DNA of 43,466 nucleotides from Bacillota bacterium (GTDB lineage Bacteria; Bacillota; Clostridia; Oscillospirales; Acutalibacteraceae). Shown in pieces: positions 1 to 7,586 of the stretch. Numbering within the stretch: position 1 is the stretch's first letter; the number at the start of each line of letters is the position of its first letter. The notes beneath the pieces were generated by a model. That model was not told the origin of the DNA. It saw only the letters and a program-made list of their open reading frames with translations, and did no database searches. Both the position numbers and the translations under genes were made by a program. The stretch is from positions 1-43,466 of the forward strand of contig JAQXJH010000023.1 of NCBI GenBank assembly GCA_029008595.1, in the 5' to 3' direction.

Positions 1-573
1 ATCTCCGTTTTTGTAGAATTCCGTTATCCGATCCAGCCGGTGAAGATGTCTCTCATCAGTGCGATCACCATCGGCGCCCCGTCGTTTTTTATTTAGCTGG
101 AGCTGAACAGCAGTCTGGTACGCGGAAAATTTCTGCGCAACGTGCTTTACCGCGCGGTGCCTGCCGGGTTGACAGATGTTTTTGTCGTTTTGGGAGCGGA
201 AGCGTTTGCCTTTGCGTTTGCCATCCCGGCGGCAGAGCTTTCAACGATCTGTATGTACCTGATGGCTCTTGTCGGTTTTCTGATGCTGTTCCGGGTCTCG
301 CGTCCCTTCAAACTGAACCGCGGTCTGCTGTACGGCGGTCTGGTCACCGTCTTTGTGTTTTCGGTGGCGCTGCTGGGCGATCTGCTGCAGCTGGCGGAGC
401 TTTCTCTGGGCGGATGGCTTGTTTTTCTGGTGTTTGCGCTGCTGGCGGTTCCGGTGATCGGCTATTTTACCAAAGCGCTGGACTGGGCCGCGGGGCGCTG
501 CCGCAATGCGCAGAAGCGGCTGAAAAACATGCGGCTGCGCTATGTACACAACAAAGGAAGCAAAAAACCGTAA
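1..573 (+). pseudogene. C-terminal end of a cation P-type ATPase, interrupted by an in-frame TAG
   Basis: Reading frame 1 is open from the window edge except for one TAG at 94-96. Translation before the stop (YPIQPVKMSLISAITIGAPS) and after it (LELNSSLVRGKFLRN) matches the strongly conserved stretch near the end of HAD-type cation-transporting P-type ATPases, where an uninterrupted FFLALEPN-like segment is usual. The rest holds several hydrophobic segments, consistent with the last transmembrane helices, and ends in a basic cytoplasmic tail. The frame is kept on both sides, so this is a substitution rather than an indel. The stop would remove about 160 residues, including the final helices, so the protein is probably non-functional unless the base call is wrong. 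The ATPase core lies outside the window. Confidence 0.75.
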
Positions 574-590
574 AAACAGCGGAATGCCGG

Positions 591-619
591 TTGCAACTTA
601 ACGGATTATATGTTAAAAT
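591..619 (+). promoter_or_regulatory. Sigma-A type promoter for yebC
   Basis: TTGCAA (591-596) and TAAAAT (614-619) are separated by 17 bases, a good housekeeping match. It lies in the gap between the ATPase remnant and yebC and would give a leader of about 60 bases. Confidence 0.65.
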
Positions 620-685
620 AATCTGTAATTGATTTTCTGGAGCGGAAACTGACCTCCAGCCAAGACGAAAGGAATGGTCATCACC

Positions 686-1435
686 ATGTCGGGACATTCG
701 AAATGGAACAATATCAAGAGGAAAAAGGAAAAAACCGACGCGCAAAAAGCGAAGATCTTCACGAAAATCGGCCGCGAGCTTGCGGTTGCCGTTCGTGAAG
801 GCGGCAGTGCGGATCCCAACGCAAACTCCAAGCTGAAGGACTGCATCGCCAAGGCGAAGGCAAACAATGTGCCGAACGATAATATTGAGCGCATCATCAA
901 GCGCGCGGCGGGCGACGGCAATGCAGACCGCTACGAATCCATCACTTATGAAGGCTACGGCCCCAACGGCATTGCGGTGATCGTTGAAACGCTGACGGAT
1001 AACCGCAACCGTACAGCGGGTGATCTTCGCCATTATTTCGATAAATTCGGCGGCAATCTGGGCATGAACGGATGTGTGTCGTTCCTGTTTCAGAAAAAGG
1101 GCCTGATCGTCATCGAAAAAGAGGGGATCGATGAAGACCGTCTGATGGAGGATGCGCTGGAGGCAGGCGCTTCCGACTTCAATTCCGACGAAGATGTGTT
1201 TGAAATCAGCACCGAGCCGGACGATCTCGGCGCAGTGCGCGACGATCTGAGCGCAAAGGGATACTCCTTTGTTTCGGCCGATGTTGTGCAGGAGCCGAGC
1301 ACGTATGTAACGCTGACCGATGAGGAATCGATCGAAAAAATGGGTCATCTGCTGGAAATGCTTGAAGATAACGACGATGTTCAGGAAGTCTATCATAACT
1401 GGGATATGCCGGAAGATGAGGACGACGAAGACTGA
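686..1435 (+). CDS. yebC: YebC/PmpR (TACO1) family protein
   Basis: The 249-residue protein begins [11 protein letters not shown], the hallmark N-terminus of the YebC family, and has the usual family length. Members were first described as DNA-binding regulators. Bacterial and mitochondrial (TACO1) relatives are now also linked to helping ribosomes through difficult peptide stretches such as polyproline. The C-terminal third is very acidic and ends DEDDED. I chose ATG 686 rather than the in-frame ATG at 674 because the AAAGGA at 669-674 overlaps the earlier codon but sits properly ahead of 686. The gene has its own promoter and a strong terminator, so it appears to be a single transcription unit. 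Confidence 0.93.
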   Translation: MSGHSKWNNIKRKKEKTDAQKAKIFTKIGRELAVAVREGGSADPNANSKLKDCIAKAKANNVPNDNIERIIKRAAGDGNADRYESITYEGYGPNGIAVIVETLTDNRNRTAGDLRHYFDKFGGNLGMNGCVSFLFQKKGLIVIEKEGIDEDRLMEDALEAGASDFNSDEDVFEISTEPDDLGAVRDDLSAKGYSFVSADVVQEPSTYVTLTDEESIEKMGHLLEMLEDNDDVQEVYHNWDMPEDEDDED

Positions 1436-1445
1436 ACCGAAAAAG

Positions 1446-1481
1446 CCTGGTTTGCGGATTTTCTGCAAACCGGTTTTTTTT
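1446..1481 (+). terminator. Intrinsic terminator of yebC
   Basis: GGTTTGC (1449-1455) pairs with GCAAACC (1465-1471), with two further pairs at the base, and is followed by eight T (1474-1481). It lies just after the yebC stop codon. Confidence 0.85.
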
Positions 1482-1580
1482 ACCGATTGAAGCATCCGGT
1501 TTTGGCCATACTGAGAATAGATCATTTCAGCGCAGAACCCGGCCCACCGCGTTTTTTCGCGAAGCCGATGCAGAGAAAAA

Positions 1581-1642
1581 GCCTGACAGGCGTTTCTGCA
1601 GAAAATAACCAATTTGTCACATTGCCTGTTTCTGTGCAGAAA
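1581..1642 (+). promoter_or_regulatory. Cluster of three palindromes ahead of the thyX promoter, possible operators
   Basis: GCCTGACAGGC (1581-1591), TTTCTGCAGAAA (1593-1604) and TTTCTGTGCAGAAA (1629-1642) are perfect or near-perfect dyads in otherwise empty sequence. The last two share half-sites, their centres are 37 bases apart, and the second ends three bases before the -35 box. This suggests binding sites for a dimeric regulator of the thyX operon. The regulator is not identifiable from sequence. Confidence 0.4.
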
Positions 1643-1645
1643 AGC

Positions 1646-1674
1646 TTGAACCGGCGGGCGCATTTTGGTATAAT
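1646..1674 (+). promoter_or_regulatory. Sigma-A promoter of the thyX operon
   Basis: TTGAAC (1646-1651), a 17-base spacer and a perfect TATAAT (1669-1674), with a TGG extended -10 directly before it. It lies about 50 bases upstream of thyX. Confidence 0.8.
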
Positions 1675-1724
1675 AAATAAATTAATGAGGTGACGATTCT
1701 TCATTCGGGAAAGGAGACTGCAGC

Positions 1725-2513
1725 ATGATTCATGTCACATTGCTTGCGTATACGCCGCAGCCGGAAAAAACGGTAGCGGCAGCGGCGAAACTTTGTTATT
1801 CGCCCGCTAAAATAGAAACGGTGATGGATGGGCTGACCGAGGAAAAAACGGCGTCCTTTCTGGATATGCTGTCGGATCTCGGACACGACAGCCCCGTAGA
1901 ACACGCCTCCTTCACCTTCGGGATCGAAAATGTTTCCCGCTCGCTTCTGGCGCAGATCACGCGCCACCGCATCGCCTCGTTCAGCGTACAGAGCCAGCGG
2001 TATGTGAGGGAAAAATGCTTCGAATACGTTGTTCCGCCGGAGATCGAAGCGATCCCCGAAGCAAAAGCGGAGTTTATCGCTGCCATGGAAGAGGATCAGG
2101 CCCACTACGAGCGCCTGACCGCCCTGCTCAAGGCGCATCATCTGGAACAGCAGGCCGCCGCCGGAGAAACGGTGAACGAGCGTGCTGCCGAAAAGAAGGC
2201 GATCGAGGATGCGCGTTTTGTTCTGCCGAACGCCTGTACCACCAAAATGATCTGTACCATGAATGCACGCGAGCTGCGCAGCTTTTTTGCGCACCGCTGC
2301 TGCGGACGCGCGCAATGGGAGATCCGCGATCTTGCCAATCAGATGCTGCGCGAGGTTCTTGCTGTTGCGCCGAACCTTTTTCAGAAGGCAGGGCCGGGCT
2401 GTCTGAACGGGGCGTGCCCGGAAGGAAAAATGAGCTGCGGAAAAGCCGCGGAAATGCGTCGGTTTTATGCACAGCTGAAAGAAGATGTAAAGAAGGGTCT
2501 GGTTGCCGAATGA
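1725..2513 (+). CDS. thyX: Flavin-dependent thymidylate synthase
   Basis: ThyX converts dUMP to dTMP using methylene-tetrahydrofolate and FAD/NADPH, producing tetrahydrofolate rather than dihydrofolate. The family signature is seen as RHRIASFSVQSQR at residues 80-92. A conserved C-terminal region (PNACTTKMICTMNARELRSF) also fits. The 262-residue length is typical. Start ATG 1725 is preceded by an AAAGGAGA Shine-Dalgarno sequence. The stop codon overlaps the start of tmk by four bases, so synthesis of dTMP and its phosphorylation are probably translationally coupled. The gene heads a long operon with its own promoter. No thyA-type synthase is seen in the window. Confidence 0.96.
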   Translation: MIHVTLLAYTPQPEKTVAAAAKLCYSPAKIETVMDGLTEEKTASFLDMLSDLGHDSPVEHASFTFGIENVSRSLLAQITRHRIASFSVQSQRYVREKCFEYVVPPEIEAIPEAKAEFIAAMEEDQAHYERLTALLKAHHLEQQAAAGETVNERAAEKKAIEDARFVLPNACTTKMICTMNARELRSFFAHRCCGRAQWEIRDLANQMLREVLAVAPNLFQKAGPGCLNGACPEGKMSCGKAAEMRRFYAQLKEDVKKGLVAE

Positions 2514-3181
2514 AAGGCAGACTGATTGTGATAGAAGGGCTGGACGGCAGTGGAAAAGCAACCCAGACTGCGCTGCTGGAACAGTTCCTGCGCGGGCAGG
2601 GGATGTCTGTGCGCCGTGTGTCGTTTCCGGATTACCGGGAACCGTCTTCCGTTCTGGTCAGGATGTATCTGAACGGCGATTTCGGAACGGAGCCGCAGAG
2701 CGTGAACGCGTATGCCGCGTCGTCGTTTTACGCCGTAGACCGCTATGCGAGCTATAAACGCTTCTGGCAGCGCGATTATGAGGCCGGGACGGTCATTCTG
2801 GCAGACCGGTATGTTACTTCAAATGCGATTTATCAGATGGTCAAGCTGCCAAAGGAAGAATGGTCGTCGTTTCTTCGATGGCTGAGCGATTACGAATACG
2901 GAAAGCTCGGCCTGCCTCAGCCGGATCATGTAATCTATCTCGACATGCCGCCCGAGGTCTCGCAAAAGCTGCTGCTGCAGCGGTATGCCGGTGACGAAAG
3001 CAAAAAGGATATCCATGAAGCCAGCTTCGCCTTTTTGCTGCAGTGCCGCGAGGCCGCGTGCTTTGCGGCCGGTGAATGGGGGTGGCGCCGTGTCGTCTGT
3101 GCGGAAAACGGGGAACCGAAACCGGTGGAATCCATCGCACAGGAACTGCACCGCCTGATCTTGGAGGGGGATCTGTTTTGA
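2510..3181 (+). CDS. tmk: Thymidylate kinase (dTMP kinase)
   Basis: Phosphorylates dTMP, the ThyX product, to dTDP with ATP. The 223-residue protein has the P-loop GLDGSGKAT at residues 10-18 and the DRY motif (LADRYVTSNAIYQ) in mid-protein, and it fits the P-loop nucleoside kinase fold. ATG 2510 lies inside the thyX stop (ATGA overlap), and the open frame further upstream is only a shadow of thyX. Its own stop overlaps the next gene in the same four-base manner. Placement directly after thyX supports dedicated dTTP supply. Confidence 0.95.
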   Translation: MKGRLIVIEGLDGSGKATQTALLEQFLRGQGMSVRRVSFPDYREPSSVLVRMYLNGDFGTEPQSVNAYAASSFYAVDRYASYKRFWQRDYEAGTVILADRYVTSNAIYQMVKLPKEEWSSFLRWLSDYEYGKLGLPQPDHVIYLDMPPEVSQKLLLQRYAGDESKKDIHEASFAFLLQCREAACFAAGEWGWRRVVCAENGEPKPVESIAQELHRLILEGDLF

Positions 3182-4053
3182 TCGAATTTCATGCGCCTGC
3201 GGTGGAAGACAAAGCATGGGCAACGCCGCTCCTGCGGGCTTCCGGTTGGTCGGGCAGCGAATATGCGTTCGGAACGCATTATGTCTGGCAGGAAAAATTT
3301 GAGGCGCAGATTGCAAATTACGGCGGATTTTTTCTGGGCAGAAGCAACGGTCTTTACCTGTTTCCGGCGGGAGAAGGGAATCTGAAAGAGGTTCTGGAGG
3401 AACTGTTGGAACAGGAACGCGCGGTGGGGCACGGCGATACCCTGACGCTGTTTGCAGTTCCGCAGCCGGCGCTGCAGATCCTGCAGGAACACTTTTCCGG
3501 GCGGCTGACCGTTCAGCCGGACCGCGCAAACTGGGATTATCTCTATCTGGCGCAGAATCTGATCGATCTTCCGGGAAAGGCGTATCACGGCAAACGCAAT
3601 CATGTTGCCCGTTTCCGCCGCTCTTTTGAATATACCTACGAGGATATTACCGCAGAAAACGCGGCAGAATGTCTCGAAATGGCGGAACAATGGCGGAGCG
3701 CGAACGAAAACCCGGCAGATTTTGAGGACGAAATGAAGGCGATGCGGAGGGCTTTCGCCGCTTGGGAACCGCTGGGCTTTTCCGGCGGGCTACTCCGGGT
3801 GGAAGGCAAAGTCATTGCCTTCACGGCCGGGGAACCGATCAGCGAGCAGACGTACGACCTGCATTTTGAAAAAGCGTTCACCGGCTACGAAGGGGCATAT
3901 GCCGCCATCAATCAGGAATTTGCTGCCCGGAGGCTGAAAGGCTATTCGCTGATCAACCGCGAGGAGGATATGGGGCTGGAGGGTCTGCGCAAGGCAAAGG
4001 AATCGTACCGCCCGACGGCAATGTTTGAAAAAAGTACGGTGGTGATCCGCTGA
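3178..4053 (+). CDS. DUF2156-family protein (GNAT-like fold, lysyl-phosphatidylglycerol synthase C-terminal type)
   Basis: This 291-residue soluble protein matches the DUF2156 group, whose members share the acyltransferase-like fold of the catalytic part of MprF lysyltransferases. A recognisable core is KRNHVARFRRSF near residue 140. No transmembrane segments are seen, unlike full MprF. The start is TTG 3178, overlapping the tmk stop as TTGA and preceded by GGAGGGGG at 3163-3170. An earlier in-frame ATG at 3076 lies deep in tmk and lacks this site. The next gene is another GNAT-like protein, so the pair may modify related substrates. The substrate cannot be told from sequence. Confidence 0.8.
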   Translation: MIEFHAPAVEDKAWATPLLRASGWSGSEYAFGTHYVWQEKFEAQIANYGGFFLGRSNGLYLFPAGEGNLKEVLEELLEQERAVGHGDTLTLFAVPQPALQILQEHFSGRLTVQPDRANWDYLYLAQNLIDLPGKAYHGKRNHVARFRRSFEYTYEDITAENAAECLEMAEQWRSANENPADFEDEMKAMRRAFAAWEPLGFSGGLLRVEGKVIAFTAGEPISEQTYDLHFEKAFTGYEGAYAAINQEFAARRLKGYSLINREEDMGLEGLRKAKESYRPTAMFEKSTVVIR

Positions 4054-4071
4054 AAGGAGAATGCAGCCGCA

Positions 4072-4944
4072 ATGATCATGCTTTCCACTCCGGCCATGAA
4101 ACGCGATCTTCGCGCTTTGTGGACAAAGAGTTTCCCGGATTCTCAATCGACGATCCGCTTTTTCTTCCGTTACCGCTACTGCCCCGGGCAGTGTCTGGTT
4201 CTGGTGCGCGATAACACGGTCGTTTCGGCGCTGCACCTTCTTCCGGCGCAGATCGTAACGGAAAACGGACGCAGTCCGGTGCAGTATATTTACGCTGCGG
4301 CAACGCTGCCGGAATACCGGAATACCGGCTGCATGACGCAGCTGCTGCAGGCCGCAGAGGATCTCGGCGCAGCCCGCGGCGTTCCGTATACGGCGCTCGT
4401 TCCTTCCGGCCGGAGCCTGTTTGCTTATTACGAACGTTCCGGGTTTGTGCCGTATTTTGAAACGCGCACCGTGCGTGTTTCAAGGGAAGAACTGATCGGG
4501 CTGGCGCGCGGCGGCCGGGAACAGCGGGCGCAGGTGTCGTCCAGGCTGCTTTCCTCCGTCCGGACAGAAGTGCTGCGTGACGGCGTGGGCAATCTTTTGT
4601 GGGATCGGAGCGCTTTTTCCTTTGCCGTGGCTTATCAGAAGATCTCGCAGGGAAATGTATTTTCCGCAGCGGCCCCGGGATATGTAGGATATGCTTTTTT
4701 TCAGCAGGAGGAGCAGACCGGTGTCGTGACCGAGGCGATCGCGCAGCCGCCGGTTCTGGCAGGGCTTGCCCGGCAGCTGCAAAGCGCGTGCCGCAGTCCG
4801 CTGATGCTGTTCCGTCTTCCGGTCGACAGCCCGCTTTTTGCCGGCCGGGGTGAAATTTCTTTTTCAGGCATGCTGAAAGTGAACGGAAAACTGGCAGAGC
4901 TGCCGGAGGGAAAGCACCCGTATCTCGGCCTGGAATTGAACTGA
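4072..4944 (+). CDS. GNAT family N-acetyltransferase
   Basis: A 290-residue protein whose first half carries a GNAT acetyl-CoA binding region: YIYAAATLPEYRNTGCMTQL, then an alpha-helix and the YYERSGFVPYFETR strand typical of motif B. The second half looks like a degenerate second acyltransferase or lipid-carrier-like domain, as in Eis-type proteins, though this is a weak inference. ATG 4072 follows AAAGGAGA at about 12 bases; ATG 4078 is an alternative. It lies 18 bases after the DUF2156 gene, in the thyX operon. The substrate is unknown. Confidence 0.82.
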   Translation: MIMLSTPAMKRDLRALWTKSFPDSQSTIRFFFRYRYCPGQCLVLVRDNTVVSALHLLPAQIVTENGRSPVQYIYAAATLPEYRNTGCMTQLLQAAEDLGAARGVPYTALVPSGRSLFAYYERSGFVPYFETRTVRVSREELIGLARGGREQRAQVSSRLLSSVRTEVLRDGVGNLLWDRSAFSFAVAYQKISQGNVFSAAAPGYVGYAFFQQEEQTGVVTEAIAQPPVLAGLARQLQSACRSPLMLFRLPVDSPLFAGRGEISFSGMLKVNGKLAELPEGKHPYLGLELN

Positions 4945-5009
4945 ACCGATTTTTTGTGCAGCTGGATTTGTACGGCGTTGGCCGATTCAGAAAGAATGAG
5001 GATTATAAA

Positions 5010-5546
5010 ATGATTTATGTTTTTCTTGCACCGGGTTTTGAAGAAATTGAAGCGGTGGCGGTCGTGGATATTCTGCGGCGCGCGCACCTGCAGGTCATGA
5101 CGGTCGGAGTACCGGACCGTGTGGTTCGCGGTTCGCACGGCATGGTGATTGCGGCTGATCTTACAGCGGAAGAAGCCGGAACCGACGGTCTTGAGATGGT
5201 GATCCTGCCGGGAGGAATGCCCGGCACGCTGAATCTGGAGCATTCCCAGACGGTTCGAGCCATGATTCGTTTCTGTGCGGAGAATAACAAAAAGATCTGC
5301 GCCATTTGTGCGGCACCTTCCGTTCTGGGACATATGGGTTTGCTGCGCGGAAAAAAAGCGACCTGCTTCCCTGGCTTTGAAAATGAACTTGAGGGCGCTG
5401 AATTTGTCAGAACGCCCGTCTGCCGCGACGGAGATCTGATCACGGCGAACGGGCCAGGCTCGGCGATTCCGTTTGCACTTGAAATTGTCGCGGAACTTTG
5501 CGGGAAAGCGCAGGCAGATGCATTGCGGGCGGGAATGCAATGCTGA
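5010..5546 (+). CDS. DJ-1/PfpI (ThiJ) family protein
   Basis: A 178-residue single-domain protein of the DJ-1 family, which includes deglycase/chaperone-like and stress-response members. The nucleophile-elbow cysteine is C100 in CAICAAPSVLG, and the helper glutamate expected near the N-terminus is E14 in GFEEIEAV. GPGSAIPFALEIV near the end is also typical. I chose ATG 5010, with GAGG at 4999-5002, over an in-frame ATG at 4956 that would add 18 non-family residues. A 65-base gap separates it from the GNAT gene, and its end overlaps the next gene by seven bases. Confidence 0.92.
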   Translation: MIYVFLAPGFEEIEAVAVVDILRRAHLQVMTVGVPDRVVRGSHGMVIAADLTAEEAGTDGLEMVILPGGMPGTLNLEHSQTVRAMIRFCAENNKKICAICAAPSVLGHMGLLRGKKATCFPGFENELEGAEFVRTPVCRDGDLITANGPGSAIPFALEIVAELCGKAQADALRAGMQC

Positions 5547-6148
5547 AGGATATCCGTGTAGAGAAGGAGCGTCTGCGTGCGCAGAATCGGCAGCTCCGGG
5601 AGCGCCTTTCGCCGGAGGAAAAGCTGCAGCAGGATCTCAGGATCGCCGCCCGCCTGCTTTCCCTGCCGCAGTACCGATCCTGCGATACGCTTTTCGTTTA
5701 TGTTTCCAAGCCGCCTCTGGAAGTTGATACGTCCTATCTCATTCAGGCAGGGTGGGCGCAGGGGAAATTCGTGGCGGCGCCCAGATGTGTGCCGGGTACC
5801 AGAGAAATGCAGTTTTATCTGATCGAGCGGCCGCAAAACCTTGCACCCGGTTCCTTCGGTGTTCGGGAACCGGTTCCGGAACGCTGCCCGGCAGCGCAGG
5901 CAACAAAACGGAGTCTGTGTGTGGTGCCCGGAATCAGCTTTGATCAGGCAGGTTACCGGCTCGGCTACGGAAAAGGCTACTACGATCGCTTTCTGGCGGG
6001 CTTTCCGGGCAAAACCGTTGGGATCTGCTATGAAGAAAATCTGCTGGCTGTTCTGCCGCACGGGCGTTTTGACCGTCCGGTGGACTGGATCATAACAGAA
6101 AAATCTGCGTATGCAGTGCCGTTTGGGCTGTCTGCGCAAAGAGGATAA
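5540..6148 (+). CDS. 5-formyltetrahydrofolate cyclo-ligase
   Basis: Converts 5-formyl-THF to 5,10-methenyl-THF with ATP, returning a stored folate to the one-carbon pool. The diagnostic motif GYRLGYGKGYYDRFL lies near residue 140, and the protein opens with a basic coiled N-terminus typical of the family. At 202 residues the length fits. ATG 5540 overlaps the end of the DJ-1 gene. Linkage to thyX, which consumes methylene-THF, and glyA not far downstream gives a folate theme. The gene is often called fau, ygfA or yqgN. Confidence 0.93.
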   Translation: MLKDIRVEKERLRAQNRQLRERLSPEEKLQQDLRIAARLLSLPQYRSCDTLFVYVSKPPLEVDTSYLIQAGWAQGKFVAAPRCVPGTREMQFYLIERPQNLAPGSFGVREPVPERCPAAQATKRSLCVVPGISFDQAGYRLGYGKGYYDRFLAGFPGKTVGICYEENLLAVLPHGRFDRPVDWIITEKSAYAVPFGLSAQRG

Positions 6149-6191
6149 CGCGGGCAGCGGTCTTCGCTCGCGGAAAGGAATGGTCATTGCT

Positions 6192-7586
6192 ATGGAAGAA
6201 AACAGAACCCCGATTCAGCCGGAAGATGAAAACCGCATTTATTCCGGCAGAGAAGAGCCGGAAAGCAGTCTGGGTGATCTGGAAGCGGAGCTGAAGGCAA
6301 AACGCGAAAAAAAGATCGAGAATTTTAAGGTTGATATTTCTGAATTTGAACCTTCGGAAGACGACGTTGACTTTTTTGCGGATGCTGCCGGACAGGAGCC
6401 GTCCGCTGCTTCGGCAGAGGAGCTTTACAGCTGCAGCCAGGAATTCCGCCGTCAGAAGGAGCAGCAGTCGGGCGAACAGACAGCCAGACCGAAAAAAAAG
6501 AAAAAGCTGCGCCGCAAAAAAAAGAACGGCTGCCTGAACAGGATCATTTATTTTTCCGTCATCGGTCTGATCGCCATTGCGCTGTCTCAGATCATCATTT
6601 CCGGTGCGTACGATCTTCTGGGAGTCAACCGCCCCGAAAAAGAGGCTGTGATCGAGATCACGCCGGAAACCACGGATGACGAGGTAGTCGATCAGTTGGT
6701 AGAGGCAGGCGCCGTCAGGCAAAGATGGTTTTATCAGATCTATGCAAAGCTGACCAAAGCCAGCTATGTGCCGGGTTCCTATACGATTCAGACAGATATG
6801 GATTATGAAGCGCTGATCAATGCCCTGCACAACACCTCCAACCGAACGGATATTGTTACGCTGACCTTTACCGAAGGCGAAACCGTGCAGCAGATCGCCG
6901 CCAAGCTGGAGGCTGCCAATGTCTGTTCCGCAGAGGACTTTATTGCGACGGTCAACGAATACGAGATCTCTGCGGGCAACAAGCTGGTGCAGGCGATCCC
7001 GAACGCCGAACAGCGCGCTTACCGTCTGGAAGGGTATCTTTTCCCGGATACCTATGACTTTTATCTGTACGAAAATCCAAAAACAACGCTGAGACGTTTT
7101 CTGAACAATATCTATACCCAGCGGATCACGGCGGAAATGTACGAGCGTGCCGAAAATCTGGGAATGACGATGGATCAGGTACTGATCCTGGCCTCGATGG
7201 TTCAGAAGGAGGCCGGAACCAAAGAAGATATGTATCTGATCTCCTCCGTTTTTCACAACCGGCTGAAAGCCTCCGCAACATATCCCAAGCTGCAGTCTGA
7301 CCCGACAAAGTATTACGAGCAGGCGCTTGGCAGCAAATACGCCGGAACCTATGACACCTATGTCTGCGATGGGCTGCCGGTCGGGCCGATCTGTAATCCG
7401 GGCTTGGACGCCATTAACGCTGTGCTCTATCCCAAAACGACCAAATACTATTATTTTGTAGCCGATGTGAACGGCAAAACGTACTATGCTTCTACGCTGG
7501 CGCAGCACGAGCAGAATATTGCCAAAGCGAAGGCGGTGCAGCCGGTGTCTTCTCAGGCGGCTTCTTCGGAGGAAGCTGCCCAATGA
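6192..7586 (+). CDS. mltG: Endolytic peptidoglycan transglycosylase MltG (YceG-like)
   Basis: MltG cuts nascent glycan strands at the membrane and sets their length. The 464-residue protein has an acidic cytoplasmic N-terminus of about 100 residues, a lysine/arginine-rich stop (KKKKKLRRKKK) and one transmembrane helix near residues 115-137. An extracellular YceG domain follows. Its key landmarks are RLEGYLFPDTYDFY, the presumed catalytic glutamate E340 in MVQKEAG, VFHNRLK and GLPVGPICNPG. The long charged cytoplasmic extension is more than E. coli MltG has. ATG 6192 is preferred to ATG 6180, which is embedded in the ribosome-binding sequence. The stop overlaps trhP by four bases. Confidence 0.94.
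   Translation: MEENRTPIQPEDENRIYSGREEPESSLGDLEAELKAKREKKIENFKVDISEFEPSEDDVDFFADAAGQEPSAASAEELYSCSQEFRRQKEQQSGEQTARPKKKKKLRRKKKNGCLNRIIYFSVIGLIAIALSQIIISGAYDLLGVNRPEKEAVIEITPETTDDEVVDQLVEAGAVRQRWFYQIYAKLTKASYVPGSYTIQTDMDYEALINALHNTSNRTDIVTLTFTEGETVQQIAAKLEAANVCSAEDFIATVNEYEISAGNKLVQAIPNAEQRAYRLEGYLFPDTYDFYLYENPKTTLRRFLNNIYTQRITAEMYERAENLGMTMDQVLILASMVQKEAGTKEDMYLISSVFHNRLKASATYPKLQSDPTKYYEQALGSKYAGTYDTYVCDGLPVGPICNPGLDAINAVLYPKTTKYYYFVADVNGKTYYASTLAQHEQNIAKAKAVQPVSSQAASSEEAAQ

Noticed and set aside
94..96. Stop-codon recoding (for example pyrrolysine) at the TAG in the ATPase
   Set aside because: No recoding genes are in view and a conserved alanine position is not a plausible site. Mutation or sequence error is simpler.
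3076..3177. Earlier ATG for the DUF2156 protein
   Set aside because: It lies deep within tmk with no ribosome site, while TTG 3178 has GGAGGGGG seven bases ahead and a TTGA overlap.
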